Positions 12,482 to 22,669 are shown, counted from the stretch's first letter. The stretch: 64,000 nt of DNA from Tolypeutes matacus (GCA_026826555.1 JAKSZT010054304.1:32945126-33009125); one strand, 5' to 3'. Notes: a model not told the origin generated them from the letters alone. Translations and numbers: made by a program.

Positions 12482-13465
12482 ATTTTTAAAAGAATTTTTA
12501 TTGTATTATCATATATACAATTTGACATTTCCCTTTTAAATGATATTCAGATATATCCTGGTGCTGTTAATTGTGTTTGCAATGTTGTGCTACCATCACC
12601 ATCATCCATTAACAAATGATTCCATCATTCCAAATAGAAAACTTGTATATTTTAAGTCTTAACTTCCCATTTCTTATTCACACCCCACGCCCTGGCAATC
12701 TAGATTCTAGATTCTGAAACTATGAATTTACTTATTCTAATTGTTTCAAATTAGTGAGATCATAAAATATTTTTCCTTGGTGTCTGATATTTCATTCAAT
12801 ATGATGTCTACAAGGTTCATCCATGATGTCACATATATCAGGATTCATTCCATTTTACATTGCCACTAGCAATGAATGAGCTTTCCTATTTCTCCACATC
12901 CTGTCCAACACTTATTTTCAATTTTTAAAATAGTTTTTAAGAAATAAATTTTATTGATACATATGAATAAAGCATACAAGTTATCCAAAGTGTACAATCA
13001 ATGGTATTTGGTATAATCACATAGTTCTGCATTCACCACTTCAATTACTATTAGCATTTTCATTATTTCAATAATAATAATAATAATAAAAAACCAGACA
13101 AACAAGGCATTTCCTCACCTCTCAATTTCTGTTTCCAGTGCTGTAAATGGCTACTATTCTTGCACAATTATTTATTTCTTTATTAACATTTTATTGAGAT
13201 ATATTCACATACCATATGCTCTATCCAAAGTGTATGATCAATGGCTTTTAGTATAATCACAATGTTGGACATTCATCATATCAAAAATTTTAGAACAATT
13301 TCACTACTCCAAAAAGAAAGACTCCACACCCCTTAGCAATCCTTCCTCAGCCCTACATAACCAATAATCTAATTTCATCTTTATAAATTGATTTATATTT
13401 ACATTTTGTATAAATGGAATCATAAAATATGTAGTACTCTGTATCTGGTCTTCTTCACTTAGTAT
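12482..13465 (-). mobile_element. Mosaic of old L1 3'-end fragments, antisense
   Basis: Three successive pieces, each resembling an antisense L1 3' end. 12482-12930: 'caatgttgtgctaccatcac', 'catgatgtcacatatatcag', with an internal deletion near 12850. 12940-13155: 'aaattttattgatacatatg'. 13175-13465: 'acattttattgagatatatt', 'gtataatcacaatgttggac'. They carry a short (AAT)n run near 13070-13090. No open frame of note. Confidence 0.65.
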
Positions 13466-13567
13466 GATGTGGTTTTTTGTCTGATATTAACATTTTGTAG
13501 TATTAAATTACATTTGTTCAACTTCAAAGTAAAACGGTCATATATATGCAAATTTGCCCATATTCAT

Positions 13568-13606
13568 ATTTCACATAATATATTTATTTTTCACATAATA
13601 TATTTA
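13568..13606. repeat. 18-bp tandem duplication
   Basis: The unit 'ttcacataatatattta' occurs twice about 21 bp apart, at the left edge of the L1 segment that follows. Probably replication slippage, or a trace of an insertion junction. Confidence 0.7.
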
Positions 13607-14452
13607 GTTCATAATAAGACAATCATGCAGTATTTTTCCCTTTGTGTCTGGCCTACTTCACTCAACGTAATGTCCTCCAGGTTCATCTTGTTGTCATATG
13701 TTTCAAAACATCATTTCTTCTTACCACTGCTTAATATTCCATCCTGTGTATGCTACACAATTAGTTTATCCATTCATCACTTGATGGACATCTGGGTTGT
13801 TTCCAACTTTTGGCTATTGTGAATAACATTGCTAAGAACATCAATGGGCAGATGTCTATTCATGTCACTGCTCTCAGTACTTCTGGGTATATACCTAGCA
13901 ATCATATTGCTGGGTCCCATGGCAATTCTATACCCAACTTCCTTAGAAACTGCCAGTCTTCCATAGTGGCTGGACCATTCTACATACTCACCAATAGTGA
14001 ATAAGCATTCATATCTCTCCACATCCTCTCAAACATTTACAGTTTTCTGAATTTTTAATAGCATCCAGTCTAATAGGTATGAAATGATATCTCACTGTAG
14101 TTTTGATTTGTTTTTCCCTAATCACTAGTGATGTTGGACATTTTTTCCTGTGTTGCTTCACTGTTTATATTTCTTCTAGGGACAGTTGTTTTTTCAAGTC
14201 TTTTGCCCACATTTTAATCTGATAGTTTGTCATTGTACTCTTGAATTTTATGATCTCCTTATATATTATTGATATTAAATCCTTATCATATATGTGATTG
14301 CCAAATATTTTCTCCCATTGAGGCGCCTGCCATTTCATCCTTTCGACAAAGTCCTTTGAAGTGCAAAGGTTTTGGATTTTGAGGAAGTCCCATTTATCTA
14401 TTTCTTTTTTGATGCTTTTGCTTTGGGTGTCAGGTTTAAGAAACTACTACCT

Positions 14453-14469
14453 CTAAGCACCTCTTAAAA

Positions 14470-14524
<55 letters not shown>

Positions 14525-14660
14525 CATTTTTGTAAGCAAATACACATATATGCATATATATTTATATATCATTTTGCAAATGTTTGTATGTATTGTGAGA
14601 ATTTTGATTTTTACCCACAATAAAAATAAATTAAAAATTTAAAAAAAAAAAAAAAAAAAA
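14453..14660 (+). mobile_element. Short family X 3'-end retroposon with 14-bp TSD
   Basis: A perfect 14-bp direct repeat ('agaaactactacct') at 14439-14452 and 14661-14674 flanks a 208-bp insert. The insert starts 'ctaagcacctcttaaaatat', passes through a TA microsatellite and ends in poly-A. It matches 2163-2324 and the reverse of 11785-11960, so it is a 5'-truncated copy of the alternative X 3' end. Removing the insert and one TSD restores a continuous L1 sequence. Confidence 0.9.
14478..14523. repeat. (TA)n microsatellite
   Basis: About 22 TA units inside the family X insert, an expansion of a TA-rich site also present in the other copies. Confidence 0.9.
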
Positions 14661-14747
14661 AGAAACTACTACCTACCACAAGATCTTGAAGGTGTTTTCC
14701 TACATTTTCTTTTAGGAGTTTTATGGTTGTTGTTTTTATATTTAGGT

Positions 14748-16014
14748 AAAGATACTACACAAAAAGAAAATTACAGACCAATATCTCTAATGAACATAGA
14801 TGCAAAAATCCTCAAACAAATATTTGCAAACAGAATCCAGAAGCACATTAAAAGAATTATGCACCACAATCAAGTGAGTTTTATCTCAGGTATGCAAGAG
14901 TGGTTCAACACAAGAAAATCAATTAGTGTAATAAGCCACATTGATAAAATGAAGAAGAAAAATCATATGATCCTCTCACTTGATGCAGAAAAGGCATTTG
15001 ACAGAATACAGCACCCATTCTTGATATAAACATTCCAAATGATAAGAATAGAAGGAAGCTTTCTCAGTATGGTACATATATGAAAAATCTACAGCCAGCA
15101 TTGCACTCAATGGTGAAAGACTGAAAGCTTTCCTGCTGATTTCAGGAACAGACAAAGATGCCCACTGTCACCATTATTATTCAATATTGTGTTAGAAGTT
15201 TTAGCTAGAGCAATTAGGCTAGAAGAAGAAATAAAAGACATCCAAATAGGAAAGGAAGAAGTAAAACTTTCTCTATTCACTGATGACATCTCCCTATACC
15301 TAGAAAATCCTGAAAAATATACAACAAAACTACTAGAATTAATAGATGAGTTCAGCAATGTGGTGGGATACAAGATTAATAAGCAAAAAGATCAATAGTG
15401 AATCTATACACTACTGATGTGCATTCTGAGGAGGAAATCAGAAAAATAATTTCATTTATAATAGCAACTAAAACAATCAAATATTTAGGAATAAACTTAA
15501 TCTAAAACATAAAGGACCTGTATTCAGAAAACTACAAAACATTGCTAAAAGAAAATGAAGAAGACTTAAATAAATGAAAGGACATTTTGTGTTCATGGAT
15601 TGGAAGACTAAGTATGGTTAAGATATCAATTCTACCCAAACTAAGTTTCAGATTCAGTGCAATCCCAATAAAAATCCCAATAGCCTTTTTTGCAGAAATC
15701 AAAAAGCCAATAATCAAATTTATTTGGAAGGGTAAGGGGCCTTGAGTAGCCAAAAAAAGAAAGTCTTAGAAAAGAACAAACTTGGCGGCCTCTCACGTCC
15801 TAACTTAAAAGCATATTGCTTAGCTACAGTGGTAAAAACAGCATGTACAGACAGATTGACCAATGGAACTAAATCAAGAACTCAGAAATTGACCCTCACA
15901 TCTATAGTCATGAACAATTTATTCAAAAAATGGTGCTGGGAATACAGGATAGCCATATGCCAAAGAAAGAAAGAAGACCCCTATCTCACACCTTATTCAA
16001 AAATTAACTCAAAA
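14748..16014 (+). pseudogene. L1 ORF2 reverse-transcriptase region, inverted half
   Basis: Sense L1 ORF2 remnant from roughly residue 490 to 870, broken by stops. Frame 14727-15029 contains YRPISLMN and later [14 protein letters not shown], both typical of the L1 RT fingers and palm. Frame 15189-15398 contains FTDD at about 15276-15287, where active L1s usually have FADD. Frame 15742-16056 contains the LGGLSRPNLKAY block that follows the RT. The end at 16014 and the start of the antisense half (minus strand from 14747) are only about 10 nt apart in the expected ORF2 order, so both halves came from one L1 that was inverted internally. Confidence 0.85.
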
Positions 16015-16465
16015 AGTTTCAAATATTTTAATATATTTTTATTAGAGAGGTTGTGAACTTACAAAACAATCATGTACATGTGTGGATTTCCCATACAACA
16101 CCCCTCCACCAACACACTACATTGTTGTGGAACATTTTTTACTAATTATGAGATAATATCATCAGACTATTACCATTAACTGTGATCTGTAGCATACATT
16201 TGTATATTTTTCCATACTCCTCTATTATTACACAGTATATCTTTGGCATTGATGCAAGAATATTACAGTATTACTGTTGGCTAGAGTCCAAATGTTACAT
16301 CAGTTGTATTTACCCATGCTTTTCCACATTCTTACCACCTTGCAATAGTGATGTACATTTGTTCTAGTTCACAGAAGGGCATTCTTGTATTTGTACTATT
16401 AACCACAATTCTCATCCACCTCTGAGTTCACTGTGTTATTCAATCCCTAGATTATTCTCTAGCTT
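16015..16465 (-). mobile_element. L1 3'UTR, antisense, first part
   Basis: Matches the antisense 3'UTR of the 7925 L1: 'taatatatttttattagaga', 'acttacaaaacaatcatgta', 'ccacattcttaccaccttgc'. It continues at 16736 after a 270-bp interruption. It probably belongs to the 3' part of the L1 whose 5' parts lie at 20047-31020. Confidence 0.7.
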
Positions 16466-16735
16466 TCTTCCTAGTTCCTCCGGCTGTGGAGTTAGGTCAC
16501 TGATTTTAGCTCTTTCTTCTTTCTTAATGTAAGCATTGAGGGCTATAAATTTCCTTTTAGCACTGCCTTTGCAGAATCCATAGGTTCTGATATCTTGTGT
16601 CCTCATTTCATTCATCTCTAGATATTTAATCATTTCTCTCACAATTTCTCCTTTGACCTACTGATTTTTTAAGATTACATTATTTAATCTCCATATATTT
16701 GTGAATGTTCCCTTTTTCCATCTGTTGTTGATTTC
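16466..16735 (-). pseudogene. L1 ORF2 N-terminal-half fragment inside an L1 3'UTR
   Basis: On the minus strand the frame 16642-16436 contains MIKYLEMNE and FIALNAYIKKEERAKISDL, matching the stretch of L1 ORF2p between the endonuclease and RT domains. It sits between two parts of a continuous L1 3'UTR, bounded by a 7-bp 'ctttctt' repeat (16463-16469 and 16739-16745). There is no poly-A end and no UTR of its own. Confidence 0.75.
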
Positions 16736-17155
16736 CACCTTTCTTTCAATTGATATTTACATCCCTAGATTAACCTTTTCAGCCACAATCCCATTTATAA
16801 ACCAGCTGCATTAGTTCTACTCATTATAATGTGTTACCATCAACTCTATCCATTTCCACACTTATACCGCAAAGTTAATTAAAACTTCTACATACATTAA
16901 GCATCAGTACCCTTTCTCAGTCCTTCTCTTATCTCCTAATAACCTACACTCTAGTTTTTAACTCCAATGCATTTATTTTTCATATTTAGTTCATATTAGT
17001 GAGACCATGCAACATATGTCCTTTTGTGTCTGGCTTATTTCACTTAGCATAATGTCTTCAAGCTTCATCCATGTTTTCATTTGTGTCCCAATTTCTTTTC
17101 TACTTAAAGTAACATATTCCATCTTACGTATATACCAAATTTTGTTTGTCCATTG
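16736..17155 (-). mobile_element. L1 3'UTR and ORF2 end, antisense, second part
   Basis: Continues the 3'UTR of 16015-16465 ('tttcaattgatatttacatc', 'ataatgtgttaccatcaact') into the end of ORF2 ('atgcaacatatgtccttttg', 'caaattttgtttgtccatt'). It then switches abruptly to ORF2 5' sequence at about 17156. Confidence 0.75.
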
Positions 17156-17659
17156 CTTTTCTTTGGTTATCGCAGGCATGGAATATCTTCTTCCTGCCTT
17201 TCACTTTCTATTGGTATCCTTGGGTCTAAGGTGAGTCTCTTGTAGACAGAATATAGATGGCTTATATTTTCTTATCCATTCTGCCAGTCTGTGTCTCTTG
17301 ATTGGGGAGTTTAATCCATTAACACTCAGTAATCCATTTATTACTGTAAAGACAGTTCTTCCTTCACCCATTTTGGCTTTTGGGTTCTATCTGTTATACA
17401 TTATTTTCACCAATATCTTTATACTTTTCGTTACTTTTACTGATATAATCTTCATTTCTAGACTGTCTTCCAAGACTCTTCTCCTGTCTTTTCTTCTCAG
17501 CCTTTAGCATTCCCCTTAGAACTTCCTGCAAAGACTGTCTCTTGGTAGCAAAATCTCTCAGTTTATGTTTATCTAAACTCTCCTTCATTTTTCAAAGACA
17601 GGTTTGCCAGATATAAGTTTCTTGGCTGGCAGTTTTAGTTCAGCAGCATCTTAAATATA
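17156..17659 (-). pseudogene. L1 ORF2 N-terminal region, antisense
   Basis: Antisense landmarks of the L1 ORF2 start region and the ORF1-ORF2 junction: 'aggtgagtctcttgtagaca', 'ccagtctgtgtctcttgatt', 'gtttaatccattaacactca'. The frame is not open. It lies directly downstream (minus-strand sense) of the ORF1 remnant at 17660-18260, so the two belong to one element. Confidence 0.8.
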
Positions 17660-18260
17660 TTTTACCATTGCCTTCTTACCTCCATGGTTTCTGATGAGAA
17701 ATCAGCACTTAATCTTATTGACTCTCCCTTGTATGTCCTGCTGCTCTCAAAATTCTCTTTATCTTTGACATTTGACATTCTAATTAGTATGTATCTTGGA
17801 GTAGGTCTATTCAGATATATTAGAATGGCAGTACATTGTGCTTCTTGGACATGGATATCTATGCCTTTCAGTAGGGTTGGTAAATTTTCAACCATTATTT
17901 TTTCAAATATTCCTTTTCCCCTTTTTCCTTTCTCTTCTCCTTCTGGGACACACATGACATGTATATTTGCAATCTCTTGCTGTCATTTAGTTTTCTGAGA
18001 CCTTGCTAAATTTTTTCCCATTCTTTTCTTAATCTGTTCTTTTGTATGTTCACTTTCAGGGACCATATCTTCAAGCACACTTATCCTTTCTTCTGCCTCC
18101 TCAAATCTGCTTCTATATCCCTCCAGTATATTTTTTATTTCATTTATTGTGACTTTCATTCCCATAAGATCTGCTATTCTTCTCTGTGTGCTTTCAAATT
18201 CTTCTTTGTGCTCACCCCATGTCTTCTTAATATTCTTAATCTCTTTAGCCATCTTATTGA
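17660..18260 (-). pseudogene. L1 ORF1p RNA-binding protein remnant
   Basis: ORF1p is the trimeric RNA chaperone of L1. The minus-strand frame 18252-17983 starts MAKEIKNIKKTWGE and continues as a charged, heptad-like coiled coil ending in EERISVLED. The frame 17955-17662 holds the RRM and C-terminal domain, including KIMVENLP, ILIRMSNVKDKE and RLSADFSSETMEVRRQW. A frame break near 17960-17985 separates coiled coil and RRM, so the gene is dead. Upstream lies a long 5'UTR with tandem monomers. Two conserved blocks in the right order make the assignment secure. Confidence 0.9.
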
Positions 18261-20046
18261 ATTAATTAAGGAGATTTGTTTGAACATCTGTGATTAGTTG
18301 TCTCCACTTCTTTATGTAATCTGGAGGCTTATCTTGTTCCTATGACTGGACCATATCTTCCCGTTTCTTGGTAAAGATTGTAATGTGTTGTTGGTGTCTT
18401 GGCATCTGGCTTACTACATGTATTTATTCTGGGTGCAGTTTCTCTCTTTAGTTTAGGGCTTTCTTATGCTTTCTCCCTTGCTGGTTGTATAGTAGGAACC
18501 AAGGATGTAGTTGGTACTGTAAGCTATGGACAATGCTTGCTTGAGCTGCACTAGGAACTGACGAAGCTTCTCCCACCTTTCTCTTCTGCCAGAGATAGGA
18601 CATAGCCACAGCCATGTATAGTAATCCAAGCCATACAGACCAAGACCATCTGTAATTGCCCAGAGAATCTGATGATCCCTACCTAGGCAGGGTGAAGGTA
18701 CAGGTGTTGTCATCAAACAAGCTGTGTGGGTCAAAACTGACCACATTTGACCAGGTATACTAATGTAGCTCTGGCCCACCTCTTTCCCTGCTATGGGTAG
18801 GGACAGACCCTCCAGAGTGCTCAACAATCTAATCCATGTGGGCCAAAAATGTTTTCAGTTCCCCTGAGAGTTTGAAGGAGTACTGTCCTTTCTGCCCTTT
18901 AGGAGGTGAGAATGGAACCATAGGCACCCAACAAACTAGACCATACAGGCCAAAACACCTGCAGTTGCCTGGAGAGGCTGAGGAAACACAATTCTCCTCC
19001 TATCTTATTGAGGGTCAGGGATGCAGATACAGGTGTCCAAGTATCCAGTCTTTGTGGACTGAAAGTGCTTGCAGTTTTCCAAAGAAACTGAAGAAACATC
19101 AGTCTCCTCTTATCTTAATGGACAGCAGGGATGGGGGTGGAATCTAAGGTGCTCAATAAACCAGTCCATATGGGCCCAAAACACCTGCAGTTGTCCAGAG
19201 ATGTGGGGAAACACTGCATTCCTCTTTTCCTATCTGGGTTGGCAGTGAAGCCACGAGTATTCAACAGTCCCATTCGTGTGTGCCAAAAGTGTCTGCAGAT
19301 GCCAAGAGTGGCTGAGAAGACACCAGACCCTTCTTATCCTATGTGAGGCTGGGGTAGAACTCCAGTTCTCAACAAATATTCTGAAAGTGCCAACAGATGC
19401 CCAAAAAGGCTGAGGAAGCACAGCGCTCCTCCTATCCTATTGGGGGTTGGGGATGGAGCCGCAAATGTCTGACTATCCAGCCTGTGCTGGCCAAAAGTGC
19501 CTGAAATTGCTTGGAGAGGTTGGTGAAGGTATCCCCAGTGGGGCTGGGTCCTAGGTTGGGGCTGCAATCAGATCTGAGTGAAAAGAAGGTGGTCACTACT
19601 GTCACTGTGATTTCCAATTAGTCCCACTTCCCCTTATGCCACGGGTGGAGTTTAAATGGTGGTTACCATACTCTTTCCAACTTGGAGAGGTTCAAACTTT
19701 AGCTGTTCTTAGGATTATACTTTAGTCATCTAAATTTACTAATCACTAGCTGAAGCTGGTTCCTGACTGTCTCTTCCTCTCCCATTTTTGGGAAATGGAG
19801 CTTCCAACTCCAGCCACAGAATAGCTCCTGAGGCAGATTGAGCCACCAGTGGAGTGCTGTACTCATGAATCTTCATTGCAAATGGGCAGTCTCATCCTTC
19901 TATTCATTCAAGGATGTTGCAGATGCCCTTCTAGTCCCTGGGACCTCCCCCCCAAACAGGTGCTTTAGATAGCTCTAGGTGATTACTAACTCCCCTGTAG
20001 AACGAGCTGACTCTTCTAGCTTGTTACTCTCCCACCATCTTGCCCC
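18261..20046 (-). mobile_element. L1 5'UTR, antisense, with tandem monomers
   Basis: On the minus strand this 1.8-kb GC-richer segment precedes ORF1 and ends with the typical L1 5' edge ('gttactctcccaccatcttg' on the plus strand, about 20024-20043). At about 20047 sequence of a different antisense L1 begins. The central part (about 18560-19570) is a tandem array, listed separately. The short open frames here (18453-18827, 18836-19147 and others) follow the repeats and resemble no known protein. Confidence 0.75.
18560..19570 (-). repeat. Tandem ~108-bp monomers in L1 5'UTR
   Basis: A recurring block, typically '(g)gcc(a)aaa..cctgcagttg' then a gag..gctgag segment and a tcctcctatcttat-like segment, recurs at a regular spacing. 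Anchors start near 18841, 18949, 19056, 19173, 19281, 19381 and 19489 (spacing about 100-117, mostly 108). Two weaker units sit near 18637 and 18728. This gives seven clear and up to nine units. In mouse L1 families such monomers are promoter units. The units here are diverged from each other, so the array is old. Confidence 0.8.
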
Positions 20047-20281
20047 TCTCTATTTTTCTATTTTTGAAAAAACAGTTATTCTAATGGTTGTGAAATGGTA
20101 TCTCATTGTGGCTTTAATTTTAATTTCCCTGATGGCTAATGATGTTGAGCATCATTTCATGTGCTTTATGGCTTCTTTGAAGAGATGTCTATTCAAGTGT
20201 TTTATCCGTTTTTGAATTGGGTTGTTAAGTTGAAAGTTTTCTTTATATATTTTGGATATTAAAACTTTATCAGATATCTGG
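20047..20281 (-). mobile_element. L1 ORF2 3'-part fragment, antisense, left of the ERV-L
   Basis: Antisense L1 ORF2: 'tggttgtgaaatggtatctc', 'ggctaatgatgttgagcatc', 'aaaactttatcagatatctg'. The sequence breaks at the provirus and resumes at 26979 ('tgttgtttccaaatattttc') at exactly the next expected L1 position. This identifies it as the insertion target. Confidence 0.85.
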
Positions 20282-20726
20282 TGAGTTAGTCACAGTTTTT
20301 TTTTGAAAAACAGAACCAACAGGAAATATCTGTAAATATTAAGAAATTTTTTTAAAACTTGTCTCATGTGACTGTGGTGATACATAACTCTAGATTCCAT
20401 AGGGCAGGCTGCAACCTGGGATCACCAATGAGGTCCTCAATTAATTCTTCTGGAGAAGCTGGTTGGCTGAAGTAGAGATGAAAATTCTCTCTTCTGGCTG
20501 CTGAAATCATCTCTTCTCCTTTTAAACCTACAACTAATTGGACTAGATGTCTTTTATGGTTAAAGGCAATCTCCTCAGTTGACTATAGATGTAGCCAGCC
20601 ATAGATGCAATCAATTTATTGATTAAAAAAAAAAGTCTTAACATTAACAATCAGGCCAGTGCTTGCTTAACCAAACAACTGGACACCTTCATCTGGCCAA
20701 GTTGATACATGGACCTAACCACCACA
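20282..20726 (-). repeat. 3' LTR of the ERV-L (MLT2-like)
   Basis: On the plus strand it starts 'tgagttagtcacag' and ends 'ggacctaaccaccaca'. It aligns along its length with 26552-26978 (shared 'aaggcaatctcctc', 'caatcaggccagtgcttgct', 'ctggccaagttga'). On the minus strand it starts tgtggtggttagg, as MLT2/ERV-L LTRs do. Confidence 0.8.
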
Positions 20727-20741
20727 TTCCACCCTTCTCAA
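20727..20741 (-). promoter_or_regulatory. Polypurine tract of the ERV-L
   Basis: The minus strand reads 'tgagaagggtggaa' immediately before the 3' LTR start. A purine-rich run abutting the 3' LTR is where retroviral plus-strand DNA synthesis is primed. One T interrupts it. Confidence 0.7.
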
Positions 20742-20910
20742 GTTGGCAGCCATACATATCACCTTAAATTGTAATTAATATCTAAATAAAAAACAATAAC
20801 AGACATATTTTTGCCTAACAATACTCAACTATCCTCTGTACAACTTGAAATAAGGTGAACATCCTTGGGGAAATTTCACTCTTAAATATGACATCCAATA
20901 ACTTAAATAA

Positions 20911-20970
20911 CTGTGACATTAAGCTTAAATACTGTGATGTTAAATTTAAATGCTGTGACATTAAACTGAT
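20911..20970 (-). repeat. 21-bp tandem repeat, about three units
   Basis: Units start at 20911, 20932 and 20953, each beginning 'ctgtga' and containing a ttaa..ttaaat segment. Read on the plus strand the period is seven codons. It lies in the non-coding part between dUTPase and 3' LTR. Confidence 0.8.
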
Positions 20971-21194
20971 ACAATTTATGTCATATGATAAGTGGATAAG
21001 ACAGGGAAGAAAAAGATATGTGCTTTATGTACACATATAAACATACTCATAACAAAACAAGGAATAAATGTTGATAACGATTACAGTCCTCATTTCTGTA
21101 ACTGGTCACATGGTCATAATTTGTTTTTATCACTTCCTTCTTCCACTACCGATTCCATGTTCCTTTTATCCTCAGCAAGCCCCTCAGCTGTCTA

Positions 21195-21275
21195 TCATTC
21201 TTTTCCTGGGGGCAGCAGGTGACCCAAACCTTCATTCCTGAAGTTTATGAACCCTTGGTAATCCTGCTTGGATTG

Positions 21276-21306
<31 letters not shown>

Positions 21307-21500
21307 AGTTTCTCATTCACTTTAATCACAGGGCATAGTAGTACAAAGAGAATCCCTAGGGGATCTCCTGTGTTCCAGACAAACTCTTCTTTACCATTAT
21401 GTAGGAGCAGTTCTATTTCTCCCTGATAATCAGGATCAACCACCCTAGCCTGAACAATCATTATCTTATTGCTTATTGATTCATAGGATGAGGAGCCCAA
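21195..21500 (-). pseudogene. ERV-L dUTPase domain remnant
   Basis: The minus-strand frame contains VVDPDYQGEIELLLHN, which fits the dUTPase motif with a conserved Asp and Tyr followed by (R/Q)GE. GDPLG and CPVIKVNEKLQ follow, as in the C-terminal arm. A viral dUTPase would hydrolyse dUTP to keep uracil out of viral DNA. Only the C-terminal half is in frame. An A-run (plus-strand T-run near 21275-21304) adds about ten lysines and breaks the C-terminus. Its position after integrase is diagnostic of ERV-L. Confidence 0.8.
21274..21304. repeat. (T)n homopolymer inside dUTPase
   Basis: About 30 T on the plus strand, an A-run in the viral coding sense. It looks like expansion of an A-rich codon run after the gene decayed. 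Confidence 0.9.
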
Positions 21501-21639
21501 AGTGGGCAGGTGGCAGTCTTAAATTCAAGTTCAAGAGAATCATTGTGTCTCCTCGTGGAAGTCCTGCTCCCTTTGAAACTGAGGTCTACAGACCAGCAGA
21601 GTCCAAGGTTGCAGGGACTGGAAGCAAATTTTTTTTTTT

Positions 21640-22560
21640 TTTAGTGAATTACTAAGAGTAATAATGAGTAGCACTACTCCCATTTCCTCCCTTGATTCCT
21701 GTACCTGTGAATCTTGACTATGGGGAAAACAGCATCATAGAGTGGACACTGATTTAGAGCATACACAAGCTCCTTGTAATATATGTCCAACTTGTTGACA
21801 CTGAAATTGAGTTTTCAAAAGGCCATTTCACTGCTGTATCAATCCAGCTTCTTCAGGATGGGGGAGGGGGTATGGTAAGACCAGTGAGTTCCATGAGTAT
21901 GGGCCCATTCCTACACCTCATTTGCTATGAAGTGGATTTCATGATCAGAAGCAATGCTGTGTGGGATGCCATGACAATGGATAAGGCATTCTGTAAGTCC
22001 ACAGTTGGTAGTTTTGGCAGAAGCATTGTGTACAGGGAAGTTAAGCCGCATGTGGAGTATGTGTCTATTCCTGTTAAAATAAATTTGCTGTCCCTTCCAT
22101 GATGGAAATGGTCCAATGTAATCAATCTACCACCAGGTAGCAGTCTGATCACCTCAGAGAATAGCACCATATCAGAAAATGAGTATTGGTTTCTACTGCT
22201 GACAGATTGGTCACTCAGCAGTGGCTGTAGCCAAGTAAGTCTTAGTGAGGGGAAGTCCTTGTTGCTAAGCTCATGCATAACCATCATCCCTACCACCATG
22301 GCCACTTTGTTCATGAGTCAATTGGGCAATGACAGGAGTGGCTGGGGAAAGAGGCTGACTGGTATCCACAGAATAGGTTATCTTATCCCCTTGATTATAA
22401 AATTTCCTCTGCTGAAGTCACCCTTGTTGATATGCAGGATACAAATATCTTCATGGTCTTTGCCCATTCAAAAACTTCTATTCACATACCTCTTCCTCAG
22501 ACCTCTTTTTCACCAACTTTTTCAATCATATTCCTTCCTAATCCCTGACCAATCCAGCTA
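21640..22560 (-). pseudogene. ERV-L integrase remnant
   Basis: The minus-strand frame 22314-21925 (129 codons) contains LDHFHHGRDSKFILTGIDTYS (residues about 67-87) and ends in the segment leading to the second catalytic site. The Asp of LDHF is in the place of the first catalytic Asp of the retroviral DDE core; the Trp usual just before it is missing. The integrase joins viral DNA to the host chromosome. Other parts of the domain are frameshifted. It lies between RNase H and dUTPase, in the expected order. Confidence 0.8.
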
Positions 22561-22669
22561 AACCATTGGTGACAGCCCATGAAGCACTTTGCAAATACAT
22601 TTTCTCCTTCTAAGCAAAATGAACAACCAGATGCTCTGCTCAAAGTTCTGCCCACTGAGAGGATTTCCC

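Larger units (their letters stand above)
13590..14747 (-). mobile_element. L1 ORF2 3' part, antisense half of an inverted L1
   Basis: On the minus strand this runs from about residue 870 of ORF2 (at 14747) to the end of ORF2 (at 13600; 'tttccctttgtgtctggcct', 'acttgatggacatctgggtt'). At 14748 the sequence switches to sense L1. The piece is interrupted by a family X insertion at 14453-14660. The frames are broken. Confidence 0.8.

Noticed and set aside
12176..12619. A 147-codon gene, the longest plus-strand frame of its area
   Set aside because: The frame starts in a family X copy and ends in an L1 3' fragment; it crosses an element boundary and has an overlapping antisense frame.
18560..19570. 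A CRISPR-like array or satellite
   Set aside because: Units abut without spacers, are diverged, and lie between an L1 ORF1 and an L1 5' edge; this is a mammalian L1 5'UTR.
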